Positions 16,654 to 24,474 of a stretch of 31,834 nucleotides of DNA are shown in pieces; position 1 is the stretch's first letter; each line of letters opens with the position of its first letter. This stretch comes from Candidatus Coatesiibacteriota bacterium (GTDB lineage Bacteria > RBG-13-66-14 > B26-G2). The notes beneath the pieces are model-generated. The model saw only the letters and a program-made list of their open reading frames with translations, searched no databases and was not told the DNA's origin. The stretch is from assembly GCA_003647715.1 (NCBI GenBank), contig QMNJ01000004.1, forward strand, positions 1 to 31,834, in the 5' to 3' direction. The position numbers were made by a program, and so were the translations under genes.

Positions 16654-17343
16654 CTAACCACCCAATCTGCTAATCATATCATCTGCTTTCTGTCTGAAAG
16701 CGGAATCAGGATACTGTGCTCTGAGCAGGTAGAGGAGCTTTAATGCATCATCATACTTCTGCAACTTAATGTAGCATTCAGCACCCCTTATCAGAACTCC
16801 GGGTAGGAGCGGGTCTCCTATGAATCTATCCTTAATCTGAAGGTAATAATTTGATGCCTCTTCATACCTTCCCATATAATAAAGGCAATCAGCGACTCCC
16901 CACTGAGATGATAATTTTATCAGGTCATCATCCGCCAAATCATCACACATCTGGTAATATTTCTTTGCTTTATCATAATTGCCATTTTCATAGAACGCTG
17001 TTGCAAGATTCAGAATAGCGAGTTGTGGAAACACCGTGCCTGAGTGTTCATCCACTATCTCCTTTGCTTCTTTTTCAAGCGATTTAAGGGTCGCTTCTTT
17101 ATCTATGCCCTCCTTATCAAGGGTTCTCAATGTCTCTACAAAGTTAGCATAATCAATAGACGCCTTCTCTTTCTTCCTGGTCTGTATATAGTTATAGGTG
17201 TAATATGAAGTCAAAACCACTGTTATCACCACCAGGGTTGCTACTATTATCCTCCAGTATCTCAAGAAGGTATCCCTTATCTTCTCTATACGGGAGTGCT
17301 CCTCAGAATCCTTTTGATATTTATACCTTCTTTTTACAGCCAT
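16654..17343 (-). CDS. Membrane-anchored TPR protein (YfgM/CpoB-like architecture)
   Basis: A 229-residue protein with a basic N-terminus, one membrane helix (about residues 33-53) and TPR-type helical repeats in the rest (for example N-G-N-Y-D-K-A-K-K-Y-Y and M-G-R-Y-E-E-A-S-N-Y-Y). This architecture matches inner-membrane YfgM-type proteins, which associate with the Sec translocon and periplasmic chaperones in other bacteria; assignment here is by architecture only. I choose ATG at 17343 rather than the TTG at 17349, because a consensus promoter on this strand places the transcription start at about 17346. Two small membrane-protein genes follow in the same direction. Confidence 0.72.
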   Translation of the reverse strand: MAVKRRYKYQKDSEEHSRIEKIRDTFLRYWRIIVATLVVITVVLTSYYTYNYIQTRKKEKASIDYANFVETLRTLDKEGIDKEATLKSLEKEAKEIVDEHSGTVFPQLAILNLATAFYENGNYDKAKKYYQMCDDLADDDLIKLSSQWGVADCLYYMGRYEEASNYYLQIKDRFIGDPLLPGVLIRGAECYIKLQKYDDALKLLYLLRAQYPDSAFRQKADDMISRLGG

Positions 17344-17352
17344 TTTCAACGA

Positions 17353-17381
17353 ATTCTATTAATAATCTATCTCTCTGTCAA
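17353..17381 (-). promoter_or_regulatory. Consensus sigma-70-like promoter, leaderless geometry
   Basis: On the minus strand: perfect TTGACA (17381-17376), exactly 17 bases, TAGAAT (17358-17353), then nine bases to the ATG at 17343. There is no room for a ribosome-binding site, so the mRNA probably starts within a few bases of the ATG. Confidence 0.6.
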
Positions 17382-17443
17382 GGAAGATTATCATTAATAA
17401 GAAAAACAAGAACTACTAAAGTAAGTATAAACACCTATTACTC

Positions 17444-17473
17444 TTGACTTGAATGCCACTTTTGTATTATATT
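17444..17473 (+). promoter_or_regulatory. Sigma-70-like promoter of the 2-oxoacid oxidoreductase operon
   Basis: TTGACT (17444-17449), an 18-base spacer and TATATT (17468-17473). Transcription would start near 17480, giving a leader of about 36 bases that carries the AGGAGGT ribosome-binding site at 17501-17507. Confidence 0.5.
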
Positions 17474-17515
17474 TCACAAATTAGTCAAGAATCATTTTAC
17501 AGGAGGTAGAATGAG

Positions 17516-18082
17516 TTGGAAAATGAACTGCTTGAGATAAGGTTTCATGGTAGGGGAGGTCAGGGTGTTAAGACCGCAGCACTCCTTCTTGCAGAAGCGG
17601 CATTTGAGACCGGCAAAGAGGTTCAGGGATTTGCGGACTATGGACCCGAGAGAGCAGGGGCTCCAGTGGCCGGCTTTACCCGAATCTCAGACAAGAAGGT
17701 CACTATCCATTCATTCATTGAAAGTCCTGACATCGTTGTAATCATAGACGGAACACTTATTGACAGCATCCCTGTCCTAGAGGGTCTTAAGAAGGATGGT
17801 CCAGTGATAGTAAACACCACCCTTCCACCTGAAAAGATAGCGAATAAACTGAAGAAAAAGACCAACATCCATACAATTGATGCTACAGGTATATCACTTG
17901 ATATTCTGAAGAGGGACTTTCCTAATGCACCTGTTCTTGGAGCAGTAGTGAAGGTTACTGGAATAGTGCCATTAGATGCAATAGAAAGGGTATTTACAAA
18001 GAAATTTGCGGGAAGAGATGAGATTATCAAAGGTAATATAGCCGCAGCAAAAAGAGCATACGAGGAGGTAAAATCAATATGA
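17516..18082 (+). CDS. porG: Pyruvate/2-oxoacid:ferredoxin oxidoreductase, gamma subunit
   Basis: It is part of the cytoplasmic enzyme that interconverts pyruvate (or a related 2-oxoacid), CoA and oxidised ferredoxin with acetyl-CoA, CO2 and reduced ferredoxin. The gamma signature F-H-G-R-G-G-Q-G is at residues 10-17, followed by Y-G-P-E-R-A-G-A-P-V. Length (188) is normal. The start is TTG at 17516, eight bases after AGGAGGT (17501-17507). The ATG at 17511, in another frame, reaches a stop after nine codons. The next gene overlaps by four bases (ATGA). The order gamma-delta-alpha-beta is that of four-subunit pyruvate synthases of anaerobes such as Thermotoga. Confidence 0.92.
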   Translation: MENELLEIRFHGRGGQGVKTAALLLAEAAFETGKEVQGFADYGPERAGAPVAGFTRISDKKVTIHSFIESPDIVVIIDGTLIDSIPVLEGLKKDGPVIVNTTLPPEKIANKLKKKTNIHTIDATGISLDILKRDFPNAPVLGAVVKVTGIVPLDAIERVFTKKFAGRDEIIKGNIAAAKRAYEEVKSI

Positions 18083-18381
18083 AGAAGGGATGGAAAGATT
18101 TGCCTATAGGTGGCATAATAGAGGACGCTGCCAACTCAAGGAACTTTGAGACAGGTTCCTGGAGAACATTCAGACCCATTTTTCACGAGGAAAGATGCAT
18201 TAACTGCCTTCTGTGCTTTATCTACTGCCCTGATTCAGCAATCATTGTAGAAGACGGTAAAATGAAAGGTATAAACTACTTCCACTGTAAGGGTTGTGGT
18301 ATCTGCGCCAAAGAGTGCCCACCCAAGGCAAATGCCATAGAGATGGTCAGAGAAGCTGATTATGCGGAGAAAGAGAGTTAG
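18079..18381 (+). CDS. porD: Pyruvate/2-oxoacid:ferredoxin oxidoreductase, delta (2x[4Fe-4S]) subunit
   Basis: A 100-residue ferredoxin-like subunit that passes electrons from the catalytic subunits to external ferredoxin. Two cluster motifs are complete: Cys40-x2-Cys43-x2-Cys46-x3-Cys50-Pro and Cys70-x2-Cys73-x2-Cys76-x3-Cys80-Pro. The N-terminal G-S-W-R-T-F-R-P stretch is typical of the delta subunit. The ATG overlaps the stop of the gamma gene by four bases, so translation is coupled. Confidence 0.93.
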   Translation: MKKGWKDLPIGGIIEDAANSRNFETGSWRTFRPIFHEERCINCLLCFIYCPDSAIIVEDGKMKGINYFHCKGCGICAKECPPKANAIEMVREADYAEKES

Positions 18382-18390
18382 GTGATAGAG

Positions 18391-19572
18391 ATGGTAGAAA
18401 AACTTGTCATTACTGGAAATGAGGGTTCTGCGCTTGCCTTCAAGCAGATAGAACCGGATGTAGTCGCTGCATATCCAATCACACCGCAGACAGAATTGAT
18501 GCACAATTTCGCACGTTACATTGCAGATGGTTTGATAGATACAGACCTGATTACCGTTGAGTCCGAGCACTCAGCAATGAGTGCCTGTGTTGGAGCGGCT
18601 TCAGCAGGAGCAAGGGTTATGACGGCAACCAGTGCCAACGGCTTCGCATTGATGTGGGAGATTCTATACATTGCCGCATCATCCAGATTGCCAATAGTAA
18701 TGGCGGTAGTCAACCGTGCTCTTTCTGCTCCAATCAATATTCACTGCGACCACAGTGATACCATGGGTGGAAGAGACACTGGATGGATACAGTTCTACGC
18801 AGAGAACACACAGGAGGCATACGACCTCCTTATCACAGCTGTCCCCATTGCGGAGCATCCAGATGTCCAACTACCTGTGATGGTCTGCTACGATGGATTT
18901 ATAATAAGCCATACCAATGAAGTAGTTGAGGTATTAGACGACAAGACAGTTAAGGACTTTGTCGGAGAATATAAACCAAGGATAAATATTTTAGATACCG
19001 ATAATCCATTTACCTTTGGACCACTTGATTTCCACGATTACTATATTGAGCACAAGAGACAACAGGTAGAGGGAATGAAACACGCCTATAATGTAATACC
19101 TGAGGTCTTCAAGAAGTATGAAGATGTCTCCGGTAGAAGATATGAATACTTTGAGAAATACAGGTTTGACGATGCGGATGTAGTGATGGTGGTTCTATCT
19201 TCAACTGCTGGAACTGCAAAAGTGGTAGTTGATGAGTTGAGAGGAGAAGGTTTAGGTGTTGGCTTACTTAAGCCCAGAGTGTTCAGACCCTTCCCCCATG
19301 ATAAACTGAGAGAAGCACTCAAGGACAAGAAATCAATTGTTGTTCTTGACAGGTCTGACTCCTTCGGTGCTTTTGGTGGTCCTCTGTTTACCGAGATAAG
19401 AAGTGCTCTATATGGTATTGAGAATCCTCCTGAAATTATTGACTTTATATATGGTCTGGGAGGTAGGAACATCACCAAAGATGAGTTGAAGACCGCCTTT
19501 ATGAAGGCAGTGGATATAGCAGAAGGAGCAGAAGTTAAGAACAGGGTTGACTACCTTGGAGTGAGAGAATAA
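18391..19572 (+). CDS. porA: Pyruvate/2-oxoacid:ferredoxin oxidoreductase, alpha subunit
   Basis: One of the two catalytic chains, forming the pyrimidine-binding half of the thiamine diphosphate site. The conserved A-Y-P-I-T-P-Q-T-E motif is near residues 27-35, then ESEHSAM, T-A-T-S-A-N-G and C-Y-D-G-F-I-I-S-H. Overall similarity favours pyruvate over 2-oxoglutarate or branched-chain substrates, but that is inference. I take ATG 18391 because TAGGTGA (18379-18385), a match to the ribosome anti-Shine-Dalgarno, lies five bases upstream. An in-frame GTG at 18382, directly after the delta stop, is the alternative and adds three residues. Confidence 0.93.
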   Translation: MVEKLVITGNEGSALAFKQIEPDVVAAYPITPQTELMHNFARYIADGLIDTDLITVESEHSAMSACVGAASAGARVMTATSANGFALMWEILYIAASSRLPIVMAVVNRALSAPINIHCDHSDTMGGRDTGWIQFYAENTQEAYDLLITAVPIAEHPDVQLPVMVCYDGFIISHTNEVVEVLDDKTVKDFVGEYKPRINILDTDNPFTFGPLDFHDYYIEHKRQQVEGMKHAYNVIPEVFKKYEDVSGRRYEYFEKYRFDDADVVMVVLSSTAGTAKVVVDELRGEGLGVGLLKPRVFRPFPHDKLREALKDKKSIVVLDRSDSFGAFGGPLFTEIRSALYGIENPPEIIDFIYGLGGRNITKDELKTAFMKAVDIAEGAEVKNRVDYLGVRE

Positions 19573-19588
19573 GGGAGGTTTAGATAAT

Positions 19589-20530
19589 ATGGCAAACTTA
19601 AAAGAACTTGCGTCCAGACCGGAACGGCTGATAGGTGGACATAGATTATGCGCAGGTTGTGGCGCTTCAATATTAGTAAGGCAGGTTCTACTTTCAATAG
19701 ATAAACCGATGGTATTATCAAACGCCACTGGTTGTCTGGAGGTTGCTACAACTATCTTCCCATATACATCCTGGGCAGTCCCGTGGATGCATAATGCTTT
19801 TGAAAACGCAGCCGCAACTATATCTGGCGTGGAGACCGCCTACCGCCACTTTAAAAGACAGGGAAAGATTGATAAGGACATTGTCTTTGTTGCCTTCGGT
19901 GGAGACGGCGGAACATACGATATAGGTATTCAGTCGCTTTCAGGTGCAATTGAGAGAGGTCATAGGTTCCTCTATGTCTGCTACGATAATCAGGCATATA
20001 TGAATACCGGCATTCAGAGGTCAGGTTCTACACCCTATGGTGCTCACACAATGACTTCACCATCAGGCAAGGTTATTCCTGGCAAAATGCAAAAGCGAAA
20101 GGATTTGACTATGATAATCGCCGCTCACCATCTTCCCTATGCCGCTCAGGTATCTCCAAGTCACTGGCGAGACTTGAACAAGAAGGTTGAGAAGGCGATA
20201 AGCTATGATGGACCCACATTCATCAATGCCCTATCATCCTGCAACAGGGGCTGGAGGCATAAAATGGAGGATACAATTGAGATATTGAGAGTTGCTGTGG
20301 ATACATGTGTATGGCCACTTTATGAGATAGAGGAGGGCATTCTGAGAATAACCTACAAACCGAGGGAGAAGAAGCCGGTTGAGGAATGGCTTAAACCGCA
20401 AGGAAGATATAAACACCTATTCACCCCGAAATACGAGCACCTTATAGGTGAAATACAGAAAGATGTTGACCAGAGATGGGAGAGATTACAGAAACTTGAG
20501 GGGTGCTTCGTAGGTGAGAAAGATAAATAG
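19589..20530 (+). CDS. porB: Pyruvate/2-oxoacid:ferredoxin oxidoreductase, beta subunit
   Basis: The beta chain binds the diphosphate of thiamine diphosphate with Mg2+ and, in this class, a [4Fe-4S] cluster. Visible are Cys21-x2-Cys24 (LCAGCGA), Cys49 in ATGC and Cys218 in SSCNRGW as the likely cluster ligands, and the thiamine-diphosphate motif GDGGTYDIG (105-113) ending at C-Y-D-N-Q-A-Y-M-N-T. Length (313) is normal. GGGAGGT precedes the ATG by about eight bases. It is the last gene of the operon; no terminator hairpin is evident in the 156-base gap to mglB. Confidence 0.94.
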   Translation: MANLKELASRPERLIGGHRLCAGCGASILVRQVLLSIDKPMVLSNATGCLEVATTIFPYTSWAVPWMHNAFENAAATISGVETAYRHFKRQGKIDKDIVFVAFGGDGGTYDIGIQSLSGAIERGHRFLYVCYDNQAYMNTGIQRSGSTPYGAHTMTSPSGKVIPGKMQKRKDLTMIIAAHHLPYAAQVSPSHWRDLNKKVEKAISYDGPTFINALSSCNRGWRHKMEDTIEILRVAVDTCVWPLYEIEEGILRITYKPREKKPVEEWLKPQGRYKHLFTPKYEHLIGEIQKDVDQRWERLQKLEGCFVGEKDK

Positions 20531-20559
20531 ATAGAATATTAAGAACGCTTGGAAAATTA

Positions 20560-20643
20560 TGGTATAATACTTCCCAGCGATGAGATTTTCGTTTGTGTTT
20601 GTAAATATAAGTATTATAATATTTGAATGATTTAGGATATAAT
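20560..20643 (+). promoter_or_regulatory. Promoter region upstream of the MglB/MglA pair with three -10-like boxes
   Basis: Three perfect TATAAT hexamers occur at 20563-20568, 20615-20620 and 20638-20643. The first is part of an extended -10 (TGG-TATAAT from 20560), the strongest of the three. No good -35 element is placed for any. Transcription from the first would give a leader of about 110 bases. Confidence 0.4.
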
Positions 20644-20686
20644 CTAATTTTTAGAAAATAAACGGCAACCGAAGGAGTGAATATAG

Positions 20687-21181
20687 ATGGTTGAGCCCAA
20701 TCTAATAATGTTTGAAGACGACTACACCAAGGTCAACCAGATCTTGACTCGTCTTCTTGAGGAATCAAGCTCCAAGTTCGTTCTTTTAGTTGACAGGTCA
20801 GGGCAGATGATATCAATCCAGGGCGAGACAGAAACCATAGATTCAATGGCATTTGCCACACTCTCAGCGGGTAACTATGCAGCAACCAGCGAGCTCGCCA
20901 AGATAATTGGTGAGAGAGAATTCTCAGTTCTATTCCACCAGGGTGAGAGTGAATCCATACATATATCCATTGTTGCAAAGAGGATAATACTTGTGGTAGT
21001 TTTTGACAATAGGACAACACTTGGTCTGGTTAGATTGAGGGTTAAAAAGGCGATAGAAGACCTCACTCCTGTATTCAATTCCATCTTTGAAAAGGTAGCA
21101 GTAGAAGAAGGCGAGGAAGCTATAGACACAAAATTTCAAACCAGCGCAGAAGAAGAGATAGATAAACTGTTCAGAGAATAA
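20687..21181 (+). CDS. mglB: MglB-like roadblock/LC7 protein (GTPase-activating partner)
   Basis: A 164-residue protein whose first two thirds fit the roadblock/LC7 fold of Myxococcus MglB: M-F-E-D-D-Y-T-K-V-N-Q-I-L near the start, F-V-L-L-V-D-R-S-G-Q-M-I-S, and the late T-T-L-G-L-V-R-L-R-V-K-K segment. MglB stimulates GTP hydrolysis by MglA and helps set cell polarity. The C-terminal 40 residues are acidic. AAGGAG lies about 11 bases before the ATG. The MglA partner follows two bases after the stop, so the pair is co-translated. Confidence 0.85.
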   Translation: MVEPNLIMFEDDYTKVNQILTRLLEESSSKFVLLVDRSGQMISIQGETETIDSMAFATLSAGNYAATSELAKIIGEREFSVLFHQGESESIHISIVAKRIILVVVFDNRTTLGLVRLRVKKAIEDLTPVFNSIFEKVAVEEGEEAIDTKFQTSAEEEIDKLFRE

Positions 21182-21183
21182 TA

Positions 21184-21768
21184 ATGGCTCTTATTAATTA
21201 TTCTTCAAGGGAGATAAATTGCAAGATTATCTATTATGGTTGTGGTCTTGGTGGTAAGACCACAAATCTTCTATACATACACGAGAAGATTCCAGATAAT
21301 ATAAAGGGCAAGATGGTATCGTTAGCCACCGAAACCGACAGAACTCTCTTCTTTGACTTTCTGCCTCTGGAGCTGGGGAGTGTCCATGGTTTTAAGACCA
21401 GATTCCATCTCTACACTGTGCCCGGACAGGTTCACTACGACGCAAGCAGAAAACTGATACTCAAAGGGGTAGATGGCATTGTCTTTGTAGTTGATTCACA
21501 GAGGGAGCGCTTTGATGATAATATTGAGTCATTTGAGAATATGAAGATAAACCTCAAGAAGAACGGATACGACTTGAAGGACATCCCCTATGTCATACAA
21601 TACAACAAAAGAGACCTTCCAAATGTGATGAGCTTTGAGGAACTTGACAAAGCAATAAATGTAGATAATGTGCCTGCTTTTGAATCAATAGCAATAAAAG
21701 GTGTGGGTGTCTTTGAAACACTAAAAGCAATAAGTAAACTGGTGATAGCCAAACTATCCAAGAAATAA
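21184..21768 (+). CDS. mglA: MglA-like small Ras-type GTPase
   Basis: A 194-residue small GTPase that acts as a polarity switch. The P-loop GCGLGGKT is at 19-26. G3 is TVPGQ (78-82) in place of the Ras DxxG, as in known MglA proteins, followed by Y-D-A-S-R-K-L-I-L-K-G-V-D-G. G4 is NKRD (141-144). A G-V-G-V-F-E-T-L-K segment near the C-terminus is also typical. In Myxococcus and Thermus the MglA/MglB pair controls polar placement of motility machinery and pili. No motility gene is in the window, so its output here is unknown. Confidence 0.93.
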   Translation: MALINYSSREINCKIIYYGCGLGGKTTNLLYIHEKIPDNIKGKMVSLATETDRTLFFDFLPLELGSVHGFKTRFHLYTVPGQVHYDASRKLILKGVDGIVFVVDSQRERFDDNIESFENMKINLKKNGYDLKDIPYVIQYNKRDLPNVMSFEELDKAINVDNVPAFESIAIKGVGVFETLKAISKLVIAKLSKK

Positions 21769-21793
21769 CTAATTTATATTGTTTTTTTTCATA

Positions 21794-21824
21794 TTGAAAC
21801 ATATTGATACTTTTTTGATATAAT
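21794..21824 (+). promoter_or_regulatory. Possible promoter of the small secreted protein
   Basis: TTGAAA (21794-21799), a 19-base spacer (longer than optimal) and a perfect TATAAT (21819-21824). The ATG at 21840 is 15 bases on, after a GGTGAG that may act as ribosome-binding site. A T8 run just upstream may mark the end of the mglBA transcript, but no hairpin accompanies it. Confidence 0.4.
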
Positions 21825-21839
21825 AGCAATGGTGAGTAT

Positions 21840-22418
21840 ATGAGAAGTTTATATATATTAACGGTCGTTATATTTCTGCTTATTCCCTATTTATCACTCG
21901 CCGATGAAACTGAACTGAGTTATGATGATGGTAATCCTTACATACCCAACTACCACCTTGAAAGTGGTGATGCCTGGGCAGTAAGGTTTACTCCTCCATT
22001 CACCCCCGGATACATAAAAGAAGCAAAAATATATATCAAGAGTGCAACGGATGAACTACATTCATGTTTTATCGCCATTTACAACGACTTTGAGGGATAT
22101 CCTAACGAAGAACTATGGGTTAAGAAGTTTGACAACTATACCAATGATTACTGGAATTTCTACAATATTGATTACTTCCCCTGGGAGCAGTCGGAGGACT
22201 TCTACATAGTATACATACAAGCGGGTTATTATCCTGATTGCGACGGCGTATATTGTGACCCCGATATGTTTGAACCCCGTTCATATAAGCGAGTTGATGG
22301 AGTTTGGTCTCTATTTAGCACAGAGGATAAAGGCGACTTACTTATCAGATGTATCTATAGTGATAACAATGCAATTCTAAACTCCAGCATAGGAGTAATC
22401 AGGTGTTTGTATAAATAA
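21840..22418 (+). CDS. Small secreted protein of unknown function, beta-rich
   Basis: A 192-residue protein with a clear signal peptide (about 1-21, ending S-L-A before D-E-T). The mature part begins with a short acidic stretch (S-Y-D-D-G-N) and is rich in aromatic residues and beta-strand patterns (A-W-A-V-R-F-T-P-P-F-T-P). It resembles the module found in large secreted proteins of several candidate phyla, where it usually precedes a C-terminal sorting domain. Here that domain is absent and the protein stops after a short tail (S-I-G-V-I-R-C-L-Y-K), so it may be a free-standing or truncated module. I do not recognise a function. It converges with the GT2 gene 13 bases downstream. Confidence 0.6.
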   Translation: MRSLYILTVVIFLLIPYLSLADETELSYDDGNPYIPNYHLESGDAWAVRFTPPFTPGYIKEAKIYIKSATDELHSCFIAIYNDFEGYPNEELWVKKFDNYTNDYWNFYNIDYFPWEQSEDFYIVYIQAGYYPDCDGVYCDPDMFEPRSYKRVDGVWSLFSTEDKGDLLIRCIYSDNNAILNSSIGVIRCLYK

Positions 22419-22439
22419 GACCCATTTCTACTTATTTAT
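22411..22439. terminator. Possible hairpin between two converging genes
   Basis: A perfect nine-pair stem, ATAAATAAG (22411-22419) with CTTATTTAT (22431-22439), and an 11-base loop. It covers the stop codons of both converging genes. All but one pair are A-T, so it is weak; a T7 run follows on the plus strand. Confidence 0.3.
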
Positions 22440-23136
22440 CGCTTTTTTTAAAAAGCATCTTATATCTCTTTGTGAATAGGTTGATGTAGTTTATTATACC
22501 ATCACGCCATAGTGATAGTTTCGACTCACCTTTCCGCTTATAATAACTGAACTGAATGGGAACCTCCCTTGCTCTCAAATGCTTACTGCAGAATACCTCC
22601 AGCTTAAACTCCTGAGAAAAGGGCATTCCATCACTTTCAAGAGTAATACTGTCAAGCACATCTCTATTAAATACCCACATCCCAGATTGTGAATCATGAA
22701 TGTGCTTTTGATATAGTAGCAATATAGTCAGATTGAATATCTTATTGCCAATGAATCTCAGCATATAATCAAACGACTCCCGCCAGTCAATCGCAATTCT
22801 CCAAGCAGATATGAAATCAAGCTCGTCCTCAAATAGTATATCTACCAAATAAGCAATGGCAATCCTTGGATATGTGGCATCACCATCCATAGTCACGATA
22901 ATATCACCACATGCCTCCGATAGCCCCCTCTTATAGGCGGCACCATACCCCTGCCTGGTCTCCAGCAATACCTTCGCACCATATTCACGAGCTACCTCAG
23001 CAGTTCTATCTTCAGAATTGTTATCAACCACTATAACCTCATCTACAAAATCAGGCATTGTGGAGAGAACCTTCTGTATCCCCACCTCCTCATTGTGGCA
23101 GGGTATTACAACCGATATCTTCTTGTTCCCTCTCAT
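22432..23136 (-). CDS. Family 2 glycosyltransferase (dolichol-phosphate mannose synthase-like)
   Basis: A 234-residue GT-A fold enzyme. It opens with ISVVIPCHNEE, then VDEVIVVDNNSEDRT, G-Y-G-A-A-Y-K-R-G and the metal-binding D-G-D at 84-86 (VTMDGDATYP). The pattern is closest to polyprenyl-phosphate sugar synthases, which load a sugar onto undecaprenyl phosphate. No C-terminal membrane domain is present. A lysine-rich end (K-R-Y-K-M-L-F-K-K-S-D-K) could contact the membrane. Donor and acceptor cannot be read from the sequence. It lies 15 bases downstream of the GlgC-like gene on the same strand; the ribosome-binding site is weak. Confidence 0.82.
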   Translation of the reverse strand: MRGNKKISVVIPCHNEEVGIQKVLSTMPDFVDEVIVVDNNSEDRTAEVAREYGAKVLLETRQGYGAAYKRGLSEACGDIIVTMDGDATYPRIAIAYLVDILFEDELDFISAWRIAIDWRESFDYMLRFIGNKIFNLTILLLYQKHIHDSQSGMWVFNRDVLDSITLESDGMPFSQEFKLEVFCSKHLRAREVPIQFSYYKRKGESKLSLWRDGIINYINLFTKRYKMLFKKSDK

Positions 23137-23151
23137 CTCAACAAAAATAAA

Positions 23152-24474
23152 CTAATCCCAAAACACCTCCCTCTCCAGAATATCATGCTCTCCCCTTAAC
23201 CTTATCTCGCTCTCAGGCAATAACACGCTTTTACCCGATTCAATGCCCTCCGTAGGTAACTCGTAGTCCTTGACGAAGATGTCAACCGCACAGTTCTTGC
23301 CGATTCTATACCCTTCAGGTATCACTGCTCCCTTACCTATAAGGGTTATCCCTGAATTCAAATCCTCGGGGAAATCCTCATTATATGGTCCCCTATCACC
23401 CACTCCTATGCTGGCATTCCTTCCCACACTAACCAATTTATCAACAATAGCGTTCTCAATTTTCGCGCCCCTTGCGACATAACTATCCTCAAAAACTATT
23501 GAATTACTTATGTATGCCCCTTCATCAACCACCACACCACCTGATATTATAGAATTCATAACTGTTCCCTTGATGACTGCTCCATTACATATCAGTGAAC
23601 AGCTAACATTAGCAGATGTCTGTATCCTCAAAGCAGGCATATCGTTCTCTCTGGTAAGAATTCTCCATGAATAGTCATAGAGATTCAATTTGGGAAACTC
23701 ATCCAGCAACGCCATATTCGCCTCATAATATGAACTGAGCTTCCCTATATCTTCCCAATAACCTCCAAATACATACGCATATACACCCTTTTCTTCAATG
23801 AGAGGAATAACTATATCATTTACAATATCAAATCTCTCCTCACAACCACATCTCTCTTCAATGACCTCTCTCAAATAGTTAGCATCAAATATATATATCC
23901 CCATAGAAGCAAAACCCTCCCACACCTCTTTCGGCTTCTCAATAAATCTTACTACTCTCCCATTACAATCAATATTTACCAATCCAAACCTCTTGATATC
24001 CTCCTCCGAAACCTGTGTTACCGCAATTGTCAGAGGACTCTTGTGAGAACGGTGATATTCAATGAATGGGCGGTAGTCCATCTTATAAACCTGGTCTCCC
24101 GAGAGAACCAGGACCTCTTTAATTCTTTCATGCCCAATGAAATCAAGATTTTGATATATGGCATCTGCGGTCCCCCGATAGAACACCCCACCTCCCTTCA
24201 TCGCATATGGCTGAAGTATGCTGACTCCACCCTCTCTTCTATCCAGGTCCCAGGGTCGCCCAGAGCCAATATGATGTTGAAGCGATACCGGATTATACTG
24301 AGCGAGAATACCTATGCGGAATAATCCTGAATGAACACAGTTTGAGAGCACGAAGTCAATCACTCTGAATCTGCCCCCGAAGGGTATAGCACATTTGGCT
24401 CTCAATCTGGTGAGAACAAGAAGCCGCTCGGCTCGTCCACCCGCCAGTATTAGAACAGTAGTATCCATAGTCAT
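23152..24474 (-). CDS. glgC: Glucose-1-phosphate adenylyltransferase-like enzyme (GlgC family)
   Basis: The family makes ADP-glucose from ATP and glucose 1-phosphate for glycogen synthesis. The 440 residues have an N-terminal nucleotidyltransferase domain with R-V-I-D-F-V-L-S-N-C, Y-R-G-T-A-D-A-I-Y-Q-N, L-S-G-D-Q-V-Y-K-M-D-Y and FIEKPKEV. A C-terminal left-handed beta-helix of hexapeptide repeats begins at about residue 290. The glycine-rich loop is atypical: GGRAERL (12-18) rather than GGxGxRL, and RAKCAIPFGG rather than RAKPAVPFGG. The enzyme may be a divergent GlgC or use another nucleotide or sugar. ATG at 24474 and 24468 are both possible; a GAGGT lies 12 bases before the first. No glycogen synthase is in the window. 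Confidence 0.8.
   Translation of the reverse strand: MTMDTTVLILAGGRAERLLVLTRLRAKCAIPFGGRFRVIDFVLSNCVHSGLFRIGILAQYNPVSLQHHIGSGRPWDLDRREGGVSILQPYAMKGGGVFYRGTADAIYQNLDFIGHERIKEVLVLSGDQVYKMDYRPFIEYHRSHKSPLTIAVTQVSEEDIKRFGLVNIDCNGRVVRFIEKPKEVWEGFASMGIYIFDANYLREVIEERCGCEERFDIVNDIVIPLIEEKGVYAYVFGGYWEDIGKLSSYYEANMALLDEFPKLNLYDYSWRILTRENDMPALRIQTSANVSCSLICNGAVIKGTVMNSIISGGVVVDEGAYISNSIVFEDSYVARGAKIENAIVDKLVSVGRNASIGVGDRGPYNEDFPEDLNSGITLIGKGAVIPEGYRIGKNCAVDIFVKDYELPTEGIESGKSVLLPESEIRLRGEHDILEREVFWD

Noticed and set aside
17511..17540. Nine-codon frame starting at an ATG behind the porG ribosome-binding site
   Set aside because: The TTG at 17516 has better spacing and opens a full-length gamma subunit; kept only as part of a finding.
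21769..21839. Terminator after mglA
   Set aside because: There is a T8 run but no hairpin in front of it, so an intrinsic terminator cannot be supported.
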